Assembly (NCBI GenBank): GCA_002434305.1 | Contig: DJJU01000008.1 | Span: 1 to 64,000, forward strand | Origin: Alicycliphilus sp. UBA6560 | GTDB taxonomy: Bacteria > Pseudomonadota > Gammaproteobacteria > Burkholderiales > Burkholderiaceae_C | Length of the DNA: 64,000 bases | Direction of reading: 5' to 3' | Shown: positions 48,343 through 59,365 of the stretch, one piece after another | Position numbering within the stretch: position 1 is the stretch's first letter | How the letters are laid out: the number at the start of each line of letters is the position of its first letter | The notes under the pieces: generated by a model | Seen by the model: only the letters and a program-made list of their open reading frames with translations | Told to the model about the DNA's origin: nothing | Database searches by the model: none | Made by a program: the position numbers and the translations under genes

Positions 48343-49650
48343 TCAGGGGTACAGCCCGCGCATCTCGCGCGCATGCAGGATGCGCTTGCAGGCCACGATG
48401 AAGGTGGCGGTGCGCAGAGTCACCTTGTGCTCCTGCGCCACCTGCCACACGCCGGCGAAGGCCTCGCGCATGATGCGCACCAGGCGGGCGTTGATCTCGT
48501 CCTCGGTCCAGAAGAAGCTGGTGAAGTCCTGCACCCACTCGAAGTAGCTCACGGTGACGCCGCCGGCGTTGGAGATCACGTCGGGCAGCACCAGCACGCC
48601 CTTGTCGTTCAGGATGTCGTCGGCCTCGGGCGTGGTCGGGCCGTTGGCGCCCTCGATGACCATCCTGGCCTGGATGCGGCTGGCGTTGTCCTGGGTGATC
48701 TGGCCCTCCAGCGCGGCCGGGATCAGGATGTCGCAGGCCACGCCCCAGAACTCGGCGTCCTGCATCGTGTCGGCACCGGCAAAGCCGGCCACGCCGCCGG
48801 TCTGCTCCACGTGCGCCAGCAGGGCGGGCACATCCAGGCCGCTGGCGCGGTGCACGGTGCCGGTGTGGTCCTGCACGGCCACCACCTTGGCGCCGGCCTC
48901 GGCGAACAGCCGGCCGGCCGTGCCGCCCACGTTGCCAAAGCCCTGCACGGCCACGCGCGCGCCCTCGATGGGCATGCCGGTGAGCTTGGCCGCTTCGGCG
49001 CCCACGGTGAACACGCCGCGGCCGGTGGCCTCCATGCGCCCCAGCGAGCCGCCTAAGTCGACGGGCTTGCCGGTGACCACGCCGGTGGAGGTCTCGCCCA
49101 CGTTCATGGAGTAGGTGTCCATCATCCAGGCCATGATCTGGCCGTTGGTGTTCACGTCCGGCGCGGGGATGTCCTTGGAGGGGCCGATGATGATGCCGAT
49201 CTCGCTGGTGTAGCGGCGCGTCAGGCGCTCCAGCTCGCCGCGCGAGAGCTTCTTCGGGTCGACGCGGACGCCGCCCTTGGCGCCGCCGTAGGGCACGTTG
49301 ACGGCGGCGTTCTTGATGCTCATCCAGGCCGACAGGGCCATGACCTCGGACAGCGTCACGTCCTGGTGGAAGCGCACGCCGCCCTTGCCCGGGCCGCGCG
49401 AGGTGTTGTGCTGCACGCGGTAGCCCTCGAAGTGGGCGATGGTGCCGTCGTCCATCTCGATGGGCACGTCCACGATCAGCGCGCGCTTGGGGCGCTTGAG
49501 CGTTTCCACCCAGCGCGCCAGGTTGCCCAGGTAGGGCGTGACGCGGTCCACCTGTTGCAGGTAGATGCCCCAGGGGCCGAGGTGGCTGGGGTCGAGGTAG
49601 GAGGGCAGGGTGTGGCGGGTGGCCGGTGCGGCGGGCTGGGCTGCGGACAT
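48343..49650 (-). CDS. gdhA: Glutamate dehydrogenase (Glu/Leu/Phe/Val family)
   Basis: 435 residues. The substrate region holds GGVRFHQDVTLSEVMALS and the catalytic lysine loop VPYGGAKGGVRVDP; the Rossmann motif is VAVQGFGNVGG. It interconverts glutamate and 2-oxoglutarate plus ammonia. The hexameric small-subunit size fits NAD- or dual-specific catabolic enzymes. The start is ATG 49650 with AGGAA about 8 nt upstream; the frame is open to 49794 but the added part is low-complexity arginine-rich. Convergent with the LysR gene. Confidence 0.92.
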   Translation of the reverse strand: MSAAQPAAPATRHTLPSYLDPSHLGPWGIYLQQVDRVTPYLGNLARWVETLKRPKRALIVDVPIEMDDGTIAHFEGYRVQHNTSRGPGKGGVRFHQDVTLSEVMALSAWMSIKNAAVNVPYGGAKGGVRVDPKKLSRGELERLTRRYTSEIGIIIGPSKDIPAPDVNTNGQIMAWMMDTYSMNVGETSTGVVTGKPVDLGGSLGRMEATGRGVFTVGAEAAKLTGMPIEGARVAVQGFGNVGGTAGRLFAEAGAKVVAVQDHTGTVHRASGLDVPALLAHVEQTGGVAGFAGADTMQDAEFWGVACDILIPAALEGQITQDNASRIQARMVIEGANGPTTPEADDILNDKGVLVLPDVISNAGGVTVSYFEWVQDFTSFFWTEDEINARLVRIMREAFAGVWQVAQEHKVTLRTATFIVACKRILHAREMRGLYP

Positions 49651-49788
49651 GGAAGGGTTCCTCGGGCGGAGTGAAGCTTGCAGGCGGACCACTCTATGCC
49701 TGCGTCTGCGCGCTGTCCAACGCCGCCGTGTTTGCATGGCATGCACGGTTGGCATGGGTTGGGCATGCGCGGCGTCCCGTTCTTTCGC

Positions 49789-49842
49789 TATCAAAAAAAG
49801 AGCTGCCAGCGCAGTCTGGAAAAGGGTTGGAGGCCGATTTGA
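49789..49842 (+). repeat. Family A palindromic repeat, copy 8
   Basis: Reads AAAAAAAGAGCTGCCAGCGC ... AAAAGGGTTGGAGGCCGATT, plus orientation. It lies in the 237-bp divergent spacer between gdhA and the PACE gene. The rest of that spacer holds several GCATG-type short repeats (49734-49771, such as GCATGGCATGC) of unknown meaning. Confidence 0.7.
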
Positions 49843-49887
49843 CCCGCATGTGTGCTAGGGAATACCCCCGTTCCTATACTGCCGGCC

Positions 49888-50355
49888 ATGCCAGCAACAA
49901 CAACATCGGCCACGGGGCTGCAGGGCCCCCGGCGCCGGGTGGTCTTCGTCGCCCTCTACGAATTCATCGCCATCCTGGCCTCCAGCGCGCTGTTCATCGC
50001 CATCGGGCAGGAGGCCGCGGCTTCGGGCGTGATGTCGGTCGTCGCCTCCACGCTGGCCATTGTGTGGAACGTGACGTTCAACCACCTGTTCGAGCGCTGG
50101 GAGGCACGCCAGCAGGTCAAGGGCCGCTCGGTGCTGCGCCGCGTGGTGCACGCCGTAGGCTTCGAGGGCGGGCTGGCGCTGATGCTGATCCCGCTGATGG
50201 CCTGGTGGTTTGGCGTGGGCCTGTGGGAGGCGACGCTGATGGAGGCCGGGCTGCTGCTGTTCTTCCTGGTCTACACCTACCTCTTCAACTGGGCCTTCGA
50301 CCGCATCTTCGGCCTGCCGGCCTCGGCCCAGCCCGCCGCTACGGGCGCCTGCTGA
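49888..50355 (+). CDS. PACE-family multidrug efflux protein (AceI-like)
   Basis: 155 residues with four hydrophobic segments arranged as two pairs, the bacterial transmembrane pair fold. Residues RRRVVFVALYEFIAILASS hold the conserved first-helix Glu25, and VWNVTFNHLFERWE the W-N-x-x-F-N-x-x-F-E motif; YTYLFNWAFDRIFGLP is the second copy of that motif. AceI-type proteins expel chlorhexidine and short diamines. ATG 49888 is chosen over GTG 49852. The 3' end overlaps the convergent glycosylase gene by 17 bp. Confidence 0.85.
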   Translation: MPATTTSATGLQGPRRRVVFVALYEFIAILASSALFIAIGQEAAASGVMSVVASTLAIVWNVTFNHLFERWEARQQVKGRSVLRRVVHAVGFEGGLALMLIPLMAWWFGVGLWEATLMEAGLLLFFLVYTYLFNWAFDRIFGLPASAQPAATGAC

Positions 50356-50983
50356 TCCGGCGTGTTCCGATGGAGCCCATCGGCCGGCTGAGGTAGGGCG
50401 AGCCCGCCTCGCCAAAGCGCCAGGGCACGTCCGCGGCCTTGCTGATGCCGATGCGCGGGCCCGTGGCCAGCGCGGCCGGCGCCGCGCCACCGGGTGGCGC
50501 CAGCAGGGCAAAAGGCGGCGCGTCCAGCGGCAGGTGGTTCAGGCGCAGATCGATGCCCAGCGCCTGCGACAGCCGACCCGGGCCGGCGCACAGCAGCCGC
50601 TCGTCCTGCAGGCCGCGGCGTGCGCGCATCGCCTCCAGCCCATGCGTGGGCTGCAGTGCCCGGATCAGCACCGCCGCGCCGTCGCCCTCGCTGGCGCAGA
50701 CCAGGTTCAGGCACCAGTGCACGCCGTACGAGCGGTACACATAAGCCCGCCCCGGCGGCCCGAACATGGCCGCGTTGCGCGCCGTGGGGCCGTTGAAGCT
50801 GTGCGACGCCGGGTCGCTGCCGTCATAGGCCTCCACCTCCACGATGCGCCCGCCCACGCCGTCGACCAGCAGGGTCACGCCGACGAGCAGCGGGGCCAGT
50901 TCGTGCGCGGGCCGGGTGAAGTCGAGGGCGGCAGGCTGTAGCGCCGGCGTAGCAGGAGGCGAGGAGGGGCGGGAGGTAGGCAT
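50339..50983 (-). CDS. mpg: 3-methyladenine DNA glycosylase (MPG/AAG family)
   Basis: 214 residues. The family core is clear: GGRIVEVEAYDGSDPASHSF with the catalytic Glu, NAAMFGPPGRAYVYRSYGVH, LNLVCASEGDGAAVLIRAL and RISRRP-type end. It removes alkylated purines in base excision repair. The 5' part is proline/alanine rich. It converges on the PACE gene with a 17-bp overlap, and its start is 85 bp from the SAH riboswitch of metH. Confidence 0.88.
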   Translation of the reverse strand: MPTSRPSSPPATPALQPAALDFTRPAHELAPLLVGVTLLVDGVGGRIVEVEAYDGSDPASHSFNGPTARNAAMFGPPGRAYVYRSYGVHWCLNLVCASEGDGAAVLIRALQPTHGLEAMRARRGLQDERLLCAGPGRLSQALGIDLRLNHLPLDAPPFALLAPPGGAAPAALATGPRIGISKAADVPWRFGEAGSPYLSRPMGSIGTRRISRRP

Positions 50984-51067
50984 GGCGCCGCCATCCTAAG
51001 CGGCCGTGCGGCCATCGTGTCTATGCAGCATGCCGCAAGGGGCGCGACGATAGAATCGCAGGCTTTC

Positions 51068-51175
51068 CCCCAAGGAGCGTTGCAGCGGGCCGCAGCCCGT
51101 CAGGCTTGGGGGCGCGCTCTTTCTTCTACTTTCGCAACGACGCTCACCTGTCCTCCAACTGTCTGCACAGGTGAG
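51068..51175 (+). promoter_or_regulatory. SAH riboswitch with Shine-Dalgarno-masking arm
   Basis: CCCCAAG (51068-51074) pairs with CTTGGGG (51105-51111); GAGCG and TTGC (51075-51083) pair with GCAA and CGCTC (51134-51145); CGGGC-CGCA-GCCCG forms the inner hairpin. The arrangement and the core GAGCGTTGCAGCGGG...CCCGTCAGGCTTGGGG match the S-adenosylhomocysteine riboswitch. CTCACCTGT (51143-51151) is also complementary over 9 nt to ACAGGTGAG (51167-51175), which contains the metH Shine-Dalgarno. SAH binding should keep CGCTC paired and free the ribosome site, giving an ON switch. Confidence 0.88.
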
Positions 51176-51179
51176 TCCG

Positions 51180-53924
<2,745 letters not shown>

Positions 53925-53945
53925 GCCGCGCCGCACGGTGCTGAC

Positions 53946-54007
53946 TACTCCTGAAAAAGGAGCTGCCAGCGCATGCTGGATAAGGGCTGAAGCCCAAAAA
54001 GGCTTGC
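53946..54007 (+). repeat. Family A palindromic repeat, copy 9
   Basis: Reads GAAAAAGGAGCTGCCAGCGC ... GGATAAGGGCTGAAGCCC, then AAAAAGGCTTG, plus orientation. It lies between the convergent metH and tetR genes. The tail AAAAAGGCTTG is shared with copy 4. Confidence 0.75.
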
Positions 54008-54044
54008 AATTCCTGCGGCCGCGGCCGAGCTGGCGCGCCGCCTG

Positions 54045-54704
54045 TTATGCCGTGGGCTTGAGGCTCTGCAGGGCGAAGTCGGCGAACGTTTCGGCAATGT
54101 CCGGGCCGGCGGCGGGCCCCTGGTCGGAGAACCAGCGGTTGATGTTGTTGATGGCGCCCATGATGAAGAACACCGCGAACTTCGGGTCGCAGGGCGCGAT
54201 GTCGCCGCGCTCGACGGCCTGGGCCACCATGTCGCGCAGGCCGCGGTCGATCACGCGGCGGCGCTGCTGGATGCGCTCGTTGTGCTCGGCCGTCATGGAG
54301 TAGTACTCGGTCAGCATGACGCAGGTGCCCAGCTCGCTGGTCATCTTGCGGATGTACAGCGCCACGAAGCTGCGCAGCGCTTGCAGCGGCGCGTCGGCGT
54401 GCAGCTGCCGGGCCTGCTCCAGCGCCTCCTCGGCCAGCCCCACGGCCATGCGGTGGCATTCGTACAGGATCTCGTGCTTGTTCTGCACGTAGCGGTACAG
54501 CGCCGGCTTGGTGACCGAGAGCGCGCTGGCGATGTCGTCCAGCGTGGTGTTGTGGAACCCCTTGTCGCCGAACACCCGGCCCGCGGCCAGGATCAGCGCG
54601 CGCTTGCGCAGCGCATGCGGGTCGGGCGTGGCAGCCAGGGCGTTGTTCCAGCGCGCGGGCGCGGCGGTGGGCGCGGTACGGGGCGAGGGAGCGGACTTTT
54701 TCAT
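54045..54704 (-). CDS. TetR-family repressor
   Basis: 219 residues. After a proline/alanine-rich lead (about 28 residues) comes the TetR HTH: ILAAGRVFGDKGFHNTTLDD and ALSVTKPALYRYVQNKHEIL. The C-terminal part is helical, as in FadR/PaaR-like acyl-CoA-responsive TetR proteins. It is divergent from the acyl-CoA operon at 54861 and a 32-bp operator lies between them, so it most likely represses that operon until an acyl-CoA binds. Confidence 0.88.
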   Translation of the reverse strand: MKKSAPSPRTAPTAAPARWNNALAATPDPHALRKRALILAAGRVFGDKGFHNTTLDDIASALSVTKPALYRYVQNKHEILYECHRMAVGLAEEALEQARQLHADAPLQALRSFVALYIRKMTSELGTCVMLTEYYSMTAEHNERIQQRRRVIDRGLRDMVAQAVERGDIAPCDPKFAVFFIMGAINNINRWFSDQGPAAGPDIAETFADFALQSLKPTA

Positions 54705-54749
54705 GGACAGGGATTTCCCGGACAGAGGGCGCGGCAGCAGCCATTGTGC

Positions 54750-54812
54750 TTGACGCTGGCAGTCCGGGGGTTTTAGGATTCACTCGGAGTTACCGAGCAG
54801 TAACTCAGAGTG
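54750..54812 (+). promoter_or_regulatory. Promoter and 32-bp TetR operator
   Basis: -35 TTGACG (54750-54755), 18-bp spacer, -10 TAGGAT (54774-54779). At 54781-54812 lies an inverted repeat: CACTC-G-GAGTTAC, 6 nt, GTAACTC-A-GAGTG. Both arms match at every position except the single G/A. It covers the expected transcription start, the right place for repression by the adjacent TetR. Confidence 0.75.
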
Positions 54813-54860
54813 ACCTACAAGCAAACCGTGGCTGCACGCACGCGGATCCCAGGAGACACC

Positions 54861-56108
54861 ATGACCTTTCGACGTTTCGCCCGTTCGGCCACCGTGGCCG
54901 CCTTGGCCAGTACCGCCGTGCTGGCCTGGGCCCAGCAGCCGCCCATCCGGGTGGCGCACATCGACACCTTCTCCGGGCCGACGGCTTCCACCGGAGCGAC
55001 GGTGGCCAAGACGCTGCTGTACGCCGTGCAACGCATCAACGAGCGCGGCGGCGTGCTGGGACGCAAGTTCGAGGTCGTGCAGATGGACAACGCTGGCGAC
55101 TCCAACAAGGCCGTGGCCAGCCTGACCAGCACCGTCGACCAGAACATCCGCCTGCTGGTGCAGGCCGGCAATTCCGGCATCGCCGGCGCGCTGCTCACGG
55201 CGGTGGACAAGCACAACCAGCGCAACCCCGACAAGCGCGTGCTGTACCTGAACTACGGTTCGGCCCTGCCCGAGCTGACCGAGGCCAAGTGCAGCTTCTG
55301 GATGTTCCGCTTCGAGGCGCACCAGCGCATGAAGATGCGCGCCATTGCCGACTACGTGGCCAAGACCCCTTCGATCCAGAAGATCTACCTGCTCAACCAG
55401 GACTACAGCTTCGGCCACGAGGTCTCCAAGGATGCGCGGGAGATCATCGGCAAGGCGCGTGCGGACGTGCAGTTCGTGGGCGACGAGTTCCACCCCTTCG
55501 GCAAGATCAAGGACTTCTCGCCCTACGTCCTGAAGATCAAGCAGGCCGGCGCCGACACCGTGCTCACAGGCAACTGGGGCAACGACCTGGCGCTGCTGGT
55601 GCGTGCCAGCAAGGAGGCGGGCCTGAAGACCAAGTACATCACCTACTACGGCGGGCTGTACGGCGTGCCCACCGCCATTGGCCCGGCCGGCGAGGACACG
55701 GTGCTGCAGATCGCCTCCTGGCACCCCAACGTGCCGGTGGAGGACAAGCAGCCCGAGCTGGAGAAGCTGCAAAAGGACTTCAAGGCCAACTTCGGCGAGG
55801 ACCTGTACTACACCTCGATCCTGGTGCAGATGGACATGCTGGCCAAGGCCATCGAGAAGGTGGGCAACGCCGACGACGTGGCGGCCATCGCGCGGGCGCT
55901 GGAGGGGATGGAGTACGACTCGCCCTTCGGCAAGATCAAGATGCGCAAGGATGACCACCAGGCCACGCATCCGCTGTACATCAACCAGCTCGTCAAGGGC
56001 GTGAAGTACGACGCCGAAGGCCTGGGCCTGGGCTGGAAGACGGTGGCCAAGGTGGACGGCTCCGTCACCGAGCCGCCGCTGGCGTGCAAGATGAAGCGGC
56101 CCGACTGA
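54861..56108 (+). CDS. Branched-chain amino acid-type ABC substrate-binding protein
   Basis: 415 residues with a signal peptide (RSATVAALASTAVLAWA) and the LivK-like fold: IRVAHIDTFSGPTASTGATV, INERGGVLGRKFEVVQMDN and IYLLNQDYSFGHEV. No permease or ATPase genes follow, only acyl-CoA enzymes, so it is an orphan binding protein in a catabolic operon. It might bring in the organic acid that the operon breaks down, or act in sensing. AGGAG lies 5 nt before ATG 54861. It shares TGATG with the next gene. Confidence 0.85.
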   Translation: MTFRRFARSATVAALASTAVLAWAQQPPIRVAHIDTFSGPTASTGATVAKTLLYAVQRINERGGVLGRKFEVVQMDNAGDSNKAVASLTSTVDQNIRLLVQAGNSGIAGALLTAVDKHNQRNPDKRVLYLNYGSALPELTEAKCSFWMFRFEAHQRMKMRAIADYVAKTPSIQKIYLLNQDYSFGHEVSKDAREIIGKARADVQFVGDEFHPFGKIKDFSPYVLKIKQAGADTVLTGNWGNDLALLVRASKEAGLKTKYITYYGGLYGVPTAIGPAGEDTVLQIASWHPNVPVEDKQPELEKLQKDFKANFGEDLYYTSILVQMDMLAKAIEKVGNADDVAAIARALEGMEYDSPFGKIKMRKDDHQATHPLYINQLVKGVKYDAEGLGLGWKTVAKVDGSVTEPPLACKMKRPD

Positions 56109-56890
56109 TGCCGCAGCACCCTTACACGGCCGAGGACCACCTGCAGGGGCGCGTGGCCGTGGTCACCGGCGGCGCCTCCGGCCTGGGCGCCGCCGCCGCC
56201 CGGGCGCTGCAGGCGCGCGGTGCCCAGGTGGTCGCGCTGGACCGCGCCGCACCGGGGGATGCGCCGCAGGGCATCGCCTGGATGGCCGCCGACGTCAGCG
56301 ACGACGAGGCCATGGAGCAGGCTTTCGAGCGCATCCGCGAGCGCCATGGTTCCGTCTACGTGCTGGTCAACTGCGCGGGCGTGGCCCAGCCGGGCAGCGT
56401 GGTGCGCAAGGGCCAGGCCATGCCGCTGGCGGAGTTCGAGCAGGTGATCGCCGTCAACCTGCTGGGCAGCATCAACGCCATCCGCTGCGCCGTGCCACAG
56501 ATGATCGAGGCCCGGCAGGACCCTTCGGCGCAGGCGGGTGTGGTCATCAACACCGCGTCCATCGCCGCCTTCGACGGGCAGGTGGGGCAGGCCGCCTACG
56601 CTGCATCCAAGGGCGGGTGCGCCGGCATGGTGCTGCCGCTGGCGCGCGAGCTGGGCGAGTGGGGCATCCGCGTCATGGGCATTGCGCCGGGCGTCTTCGA
56701 GACGCCCATGACCCTGGGTTTGGCGCCCGCCTCGCGCGAGGTCGTGTTTTCGGCCGTGCCGCCCTTTCCCCGGCGGGCCGGCCGGCCCGAGGAATTTGCC
56801 CGCCTGGTGCTGGACATCGTGTTCAACCCCATGCTCAACGGCGAAGTCATTCGCCTGGACGGCGGGCTGCGCATGCCCGCCCGTCTGTGA
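56108..56890 (+). CDS. Short-chain dehydrogenase/reductase
   Basis: 260 residues with TGGASGLGAAAARAL (nucleotide motif), NCAGV, and the catalytic region INTASIAAFDGQVGQAAYAA then SKGG. The C-terminal GIAPGVFETPMTLGL and NGEVIRLDGGLRM resemble the 3-hydroxyacyl-CoA dehydrogenase type II (HSD17B10) group. It would oxidise a 3-hydroxyacyl-CoA with NAD. ATG 56108 overlaps the preceding stop by one base. Confidence 0.85.
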   Translation: MPQHPYTAEDHLQGRVAVVTGGASGLGAAAARALQARGAQVVALDRAAPGDAPQGIAWMAADVSDDEAMEQAFERIRERHGSVYVLVNCAGVAQPGSVVRKGQAMPLAEFEQVIAVNLLGSINAIRCAVPQMIEARQDPSAQAGVVINTASIAAFDGQVGQAAYAASKGGCAGMVLPLARELGEWGIRVMGIAPGVFETPMTLGLAPASREVVFSAVPPFPRRAGRPEEFARLVLDIVFNPMLNGEVIRLDGGLRMPARL

Positions 56891-56904
56891 AGGAGGGACA
56901 GGCC

Positions 56905-57705
56905 ATGCAACTGCAAGACAGCATTGCCGTGGTGACGGGGGCGGCGTCCGGCCTGGGCCGCGCGACGCTGGACATGCTGCGCCAGCACGGCGCGCGGGTG
57001 GTGGCCATCGACCTGCCAGAGGCCCTGTCGGCCCTGCCCGCCGCCCCGGACCTGCTGCCCCTGGGCGGTGACGTGGCCGACGCGGCGGCGATGGAGCAGG
57101 CCTTCGCCCAGCTGCGCGCCCAGTGGGGCGCGCCGCGCATCCTGGTCAACTGCGCCGGCGTGCTGGGGCCGGCGCGGGTGTTCCGGCGCGACCGGGACAG
57201 CGGGCGCTTCGTGCCGCGCGAAATGGAAGCGTTTCGCCGCGTGATCGCCATCAACCTCACGGGCACCTTCAACACCCTGCGCCTGTTTTGCGAAGCGCTG
57301 GTGCAGGCCGGCGCCGGAGCCGACGGCCAGGAGCATGGGGTGGTCGTCAACACTGCCTCGGTGGCGGCCTACGAGGCGCTGTCGGCCCAGACGGCCTACG
57401 GCGCCTCCAAGGCCGGGGTGGCCAGCATGACGCTGCCCCTGGCGCGCGAGCTGGCCCGCTACGGCATCCGCGTCGTCGCCCTGGCGCCGGGCACCTTCGA
57501 GACCGGCATGTACGACGTGATCCCCGACCACACGCGCCGCACCCTGATCGAGGACGTGCCCTTTCCGCCCAGGCCGGGCCGTCCCGAAGAATTCGCGCAC
57601 ATGGTGCGGGCCGTGCTGGAGAACTCCATGATGAACGGCTGCGTCGTGCGCATCGACGGCAGCGTGCGCATGCGCGAGCCGCAGGCTGCCGCGCGCGGCG
57701 GCTGA
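56905..57705 (+). CDS. Short-chain dehydrogenase/reductase, HSD17B10-like
   Basis: 266 residues with VVTGAASGLGRATLDML, NCAGVLGPARV and NTASVAAYEALSAQTAYGA then SKAG. The ending LENSMMNGCVVRIDGSVRM is like the upstream SDR, so the pair may have arisen by duplication and then diverged for two hydroxyacyl-CoA substrates. A strong Shine-Dalgarno AGGAGG lies 8 nt before ATG 56905. Confidence 0.85.
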   Translation: MQLQDSIAVVTGAASGLGRATLDMLRQHGARVVAIDLPEALSALPAAPDLLPLGGDVADAAAMEQAFAQLRAQWGAPRILVNCAGVLGPARVFRRDRDSGRFVPREMEAFRRVIAINLTGTFNTLRLFCEALVQAGAGADGQEHGVVVNTASVAAYEALSAQTAYGASKAGVASMTLPLARELARYGIRVVALAPGTFETGMYDVIPDHTRRTLIEDVPFPPRPGRPEEFAHMVRAVLENSMMNGCVVRIDGSVRMREPQAAARGG

Positions 57706-57723
57706 ACACCCCACGGAGACGAC

Positions 57724-59361
57724 ATGGACCGCTTGACCCCCAGTGGCATCCGCACCGAGGCGCTCTACGGCGACCGCCTGGTGCCCTGCCACGCGCCTCG
57801 GCCAACGAACCTGGACGCCATGCTGCGCGCCACGGTGGCCCGCCACGGCAACGCGCCTGCGCTGGAAGAAGGCGAGCGCACCTGGAGCTACGCCGAGCTC
57901 GACCGCGAGGTCAACCGCATCGCTACTGGCTTGCGCGCGGCCGGGCTGCACGAGGGCGAGCGCGTGGCGCTGTTCATGGGCAACCGCCTCGAATTCACCG
58001 CGCTGCTGTTCGGCATCTGGCGCGCGGGCGCCATCGCCGTGCCCATCGGCATCCGGCAAAGCGCGCAGGAACTGGAGTACATGCTCGGGCAGTGCCAGGC
58101 CAGTGCCCTGGTGCTGGATGCGGCCCTGGCCGAGCGCCTGCCGGAGCCGGGGCGCATCCCCAGCGTCCGCACGGTGGTGTATTGCGCCGATGCCGGCGAG
58201 GCCTGGACGGGCGGGAGCGCGGCGCTGGCCTACGGCGAACTGCTGGCGCTGGGCAGCGACACGCCGCTGCCGGCCAGCTTCAGCGACCACAGCCCGGCGT
58301 GCATCATGTACACCTCGGGCACCACCGGCCACCCCAAGGGGGCGGTGCTGTCGCACCTGGGTTTTTTCCACACGGCGCACAACTACGCCGTGCGCTTCGG
58401 CTACCGCGCGGGCGACCGCACCTTGCTGGTGATTCCCGGCTCGCACATCTCGGGGCTGCTGGCGGTGGTCGTGGTCAGCATGCTGGTGGGTGCGTGCATG
58501 GTTTCGCTGCGCGAATACCAGACGCGCCGGGTGCTGGAGGTGCTGGCCACGCGGCGCATCACCGCCGCGGTGATGGTGCCGGCCATGTACAACCTCATCG
58601 TGCTGGAGCCTGGCGTGGAGCGCTGGGACCTGTCGGCCTGGCGCATCGGTCACTTCGGCGGCGCCGCCATGCCCGAGGTGACCATCCAGCGCTTGGCGGC
58701 GCTGCTGCCCCGGCTGGAGCTCTACAACGGCTTCGGCGCCACCGAGACCACTTCCGCCGTCAGCCTGACCGAGCGCGGCGGCGCGGCGCTCCATCCCGAT
58801 TCGGTGGGCACGGTGCTGCCCTGCGTGGACATCCGCGTGCTCGACGAGCTTGGCCACGAGGTGGCGCCGGGCGAGGCCGGCGAGCTGTGGATCCGCAGCC
58901 CCGGCAACGCCATCGGCTATTGGGGCAACCCGGAAGCCACCGCCAAGGCCTTCATCGCCGGCTACTGGCGCTCGGGCGACGTGGGCAGTCTGGATGCGCA
59001 GGGCCTGCTGCGCGTGTTCGACCGCATCAAGGACATGATCAACCGCGGCGGCTTCAAGGTGTATTGCGTGGAGCTGGAGAACGTGGTCCAGCGCTACCCC
59101 GGCGTGATCGAGGTGGCCGCCGTGCCCAGCCCCTGCCCGGTGCTGGGCGAGCGCGTGCACGTTTTCGTCCACGCCAGCCAGCCCGTGGAGCTGGAGCCGC
59201 TGCGCGCCTTCTGCCGCCAGTACCTGGCCGACTACAAGCTGCCGGACTATGTCACCCATAGCGCCACGGCGCTGCCCCGCAACCTCAACGGCAAGCTGAC
59301 CAAGGCGCCCCTGCGCGAGCAGGCGCGCGCCCTGGCTGCCCATGCGACGACCAAAGGCTGA
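57724..59361 (+). CDS. AMP-dependent acyl-CoA synthetase
   Basis: 545 residues of the ANL family: P-loop IMYTSGTTGHPKGAVLSH, FGATETTSAV, the hinge region WRSGDVG and DRIKDMINRGGFKVY, and the C-terminal lysine in NLNGKLTK. It activates a carboxylic acid to its CoA thioester and so provides the entry step for the operon. The substrate cannot be read from sequence. It lies 18 bp after the second SDR with GGAGA before the ATG. Confidence 0.88.
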   Translation: MDRLTPSGIRTEALYGDRLVPCHAPRPTNLDAMLRATVARHGNAPALEEGERTWSYAELDREVNRIATGLRAAGLHEGERVALFMGNRLEFTALLFGIWRAGAIAVPIGIRQSAQELEYMLGQCQASALVLDAALAERLPEPGRIPSVRTVVYCADAGEAWTGGSAALAYGELLALGSDTPLPASFSDHSPACIMYTSGTTGHPKGAVLSHLGFFHTAHNYAVRFGYRAGDRTLLVIPGSHISGLLAVVVVSMLVGACMVSLREYQTRRVLEVLATRRITAAVMVPAMYNLIVLEPGVERWDLSAWRIGHFGGAAMPEVTIQRLAALLPRLELYNGFGATETTSAVSLTERGGAALHPDSVGTVLPCVDIRVLDELGHEVAPGEAGELWIRSPGNAIGYWGNPEATAKAFIAGYWRSGDVGSLDAQGLLRVFDRIKDMINRGGFKVYCVELENVVQRYPGVIEVAAVPSPCPVLGERVHVFVHASQPVELEPLRAFCRQYLADYKLPDYVTHSATALPRNLNGKLTKAPLREQARALAAHATTKG

Positions 59362-59365
59362 CCCC

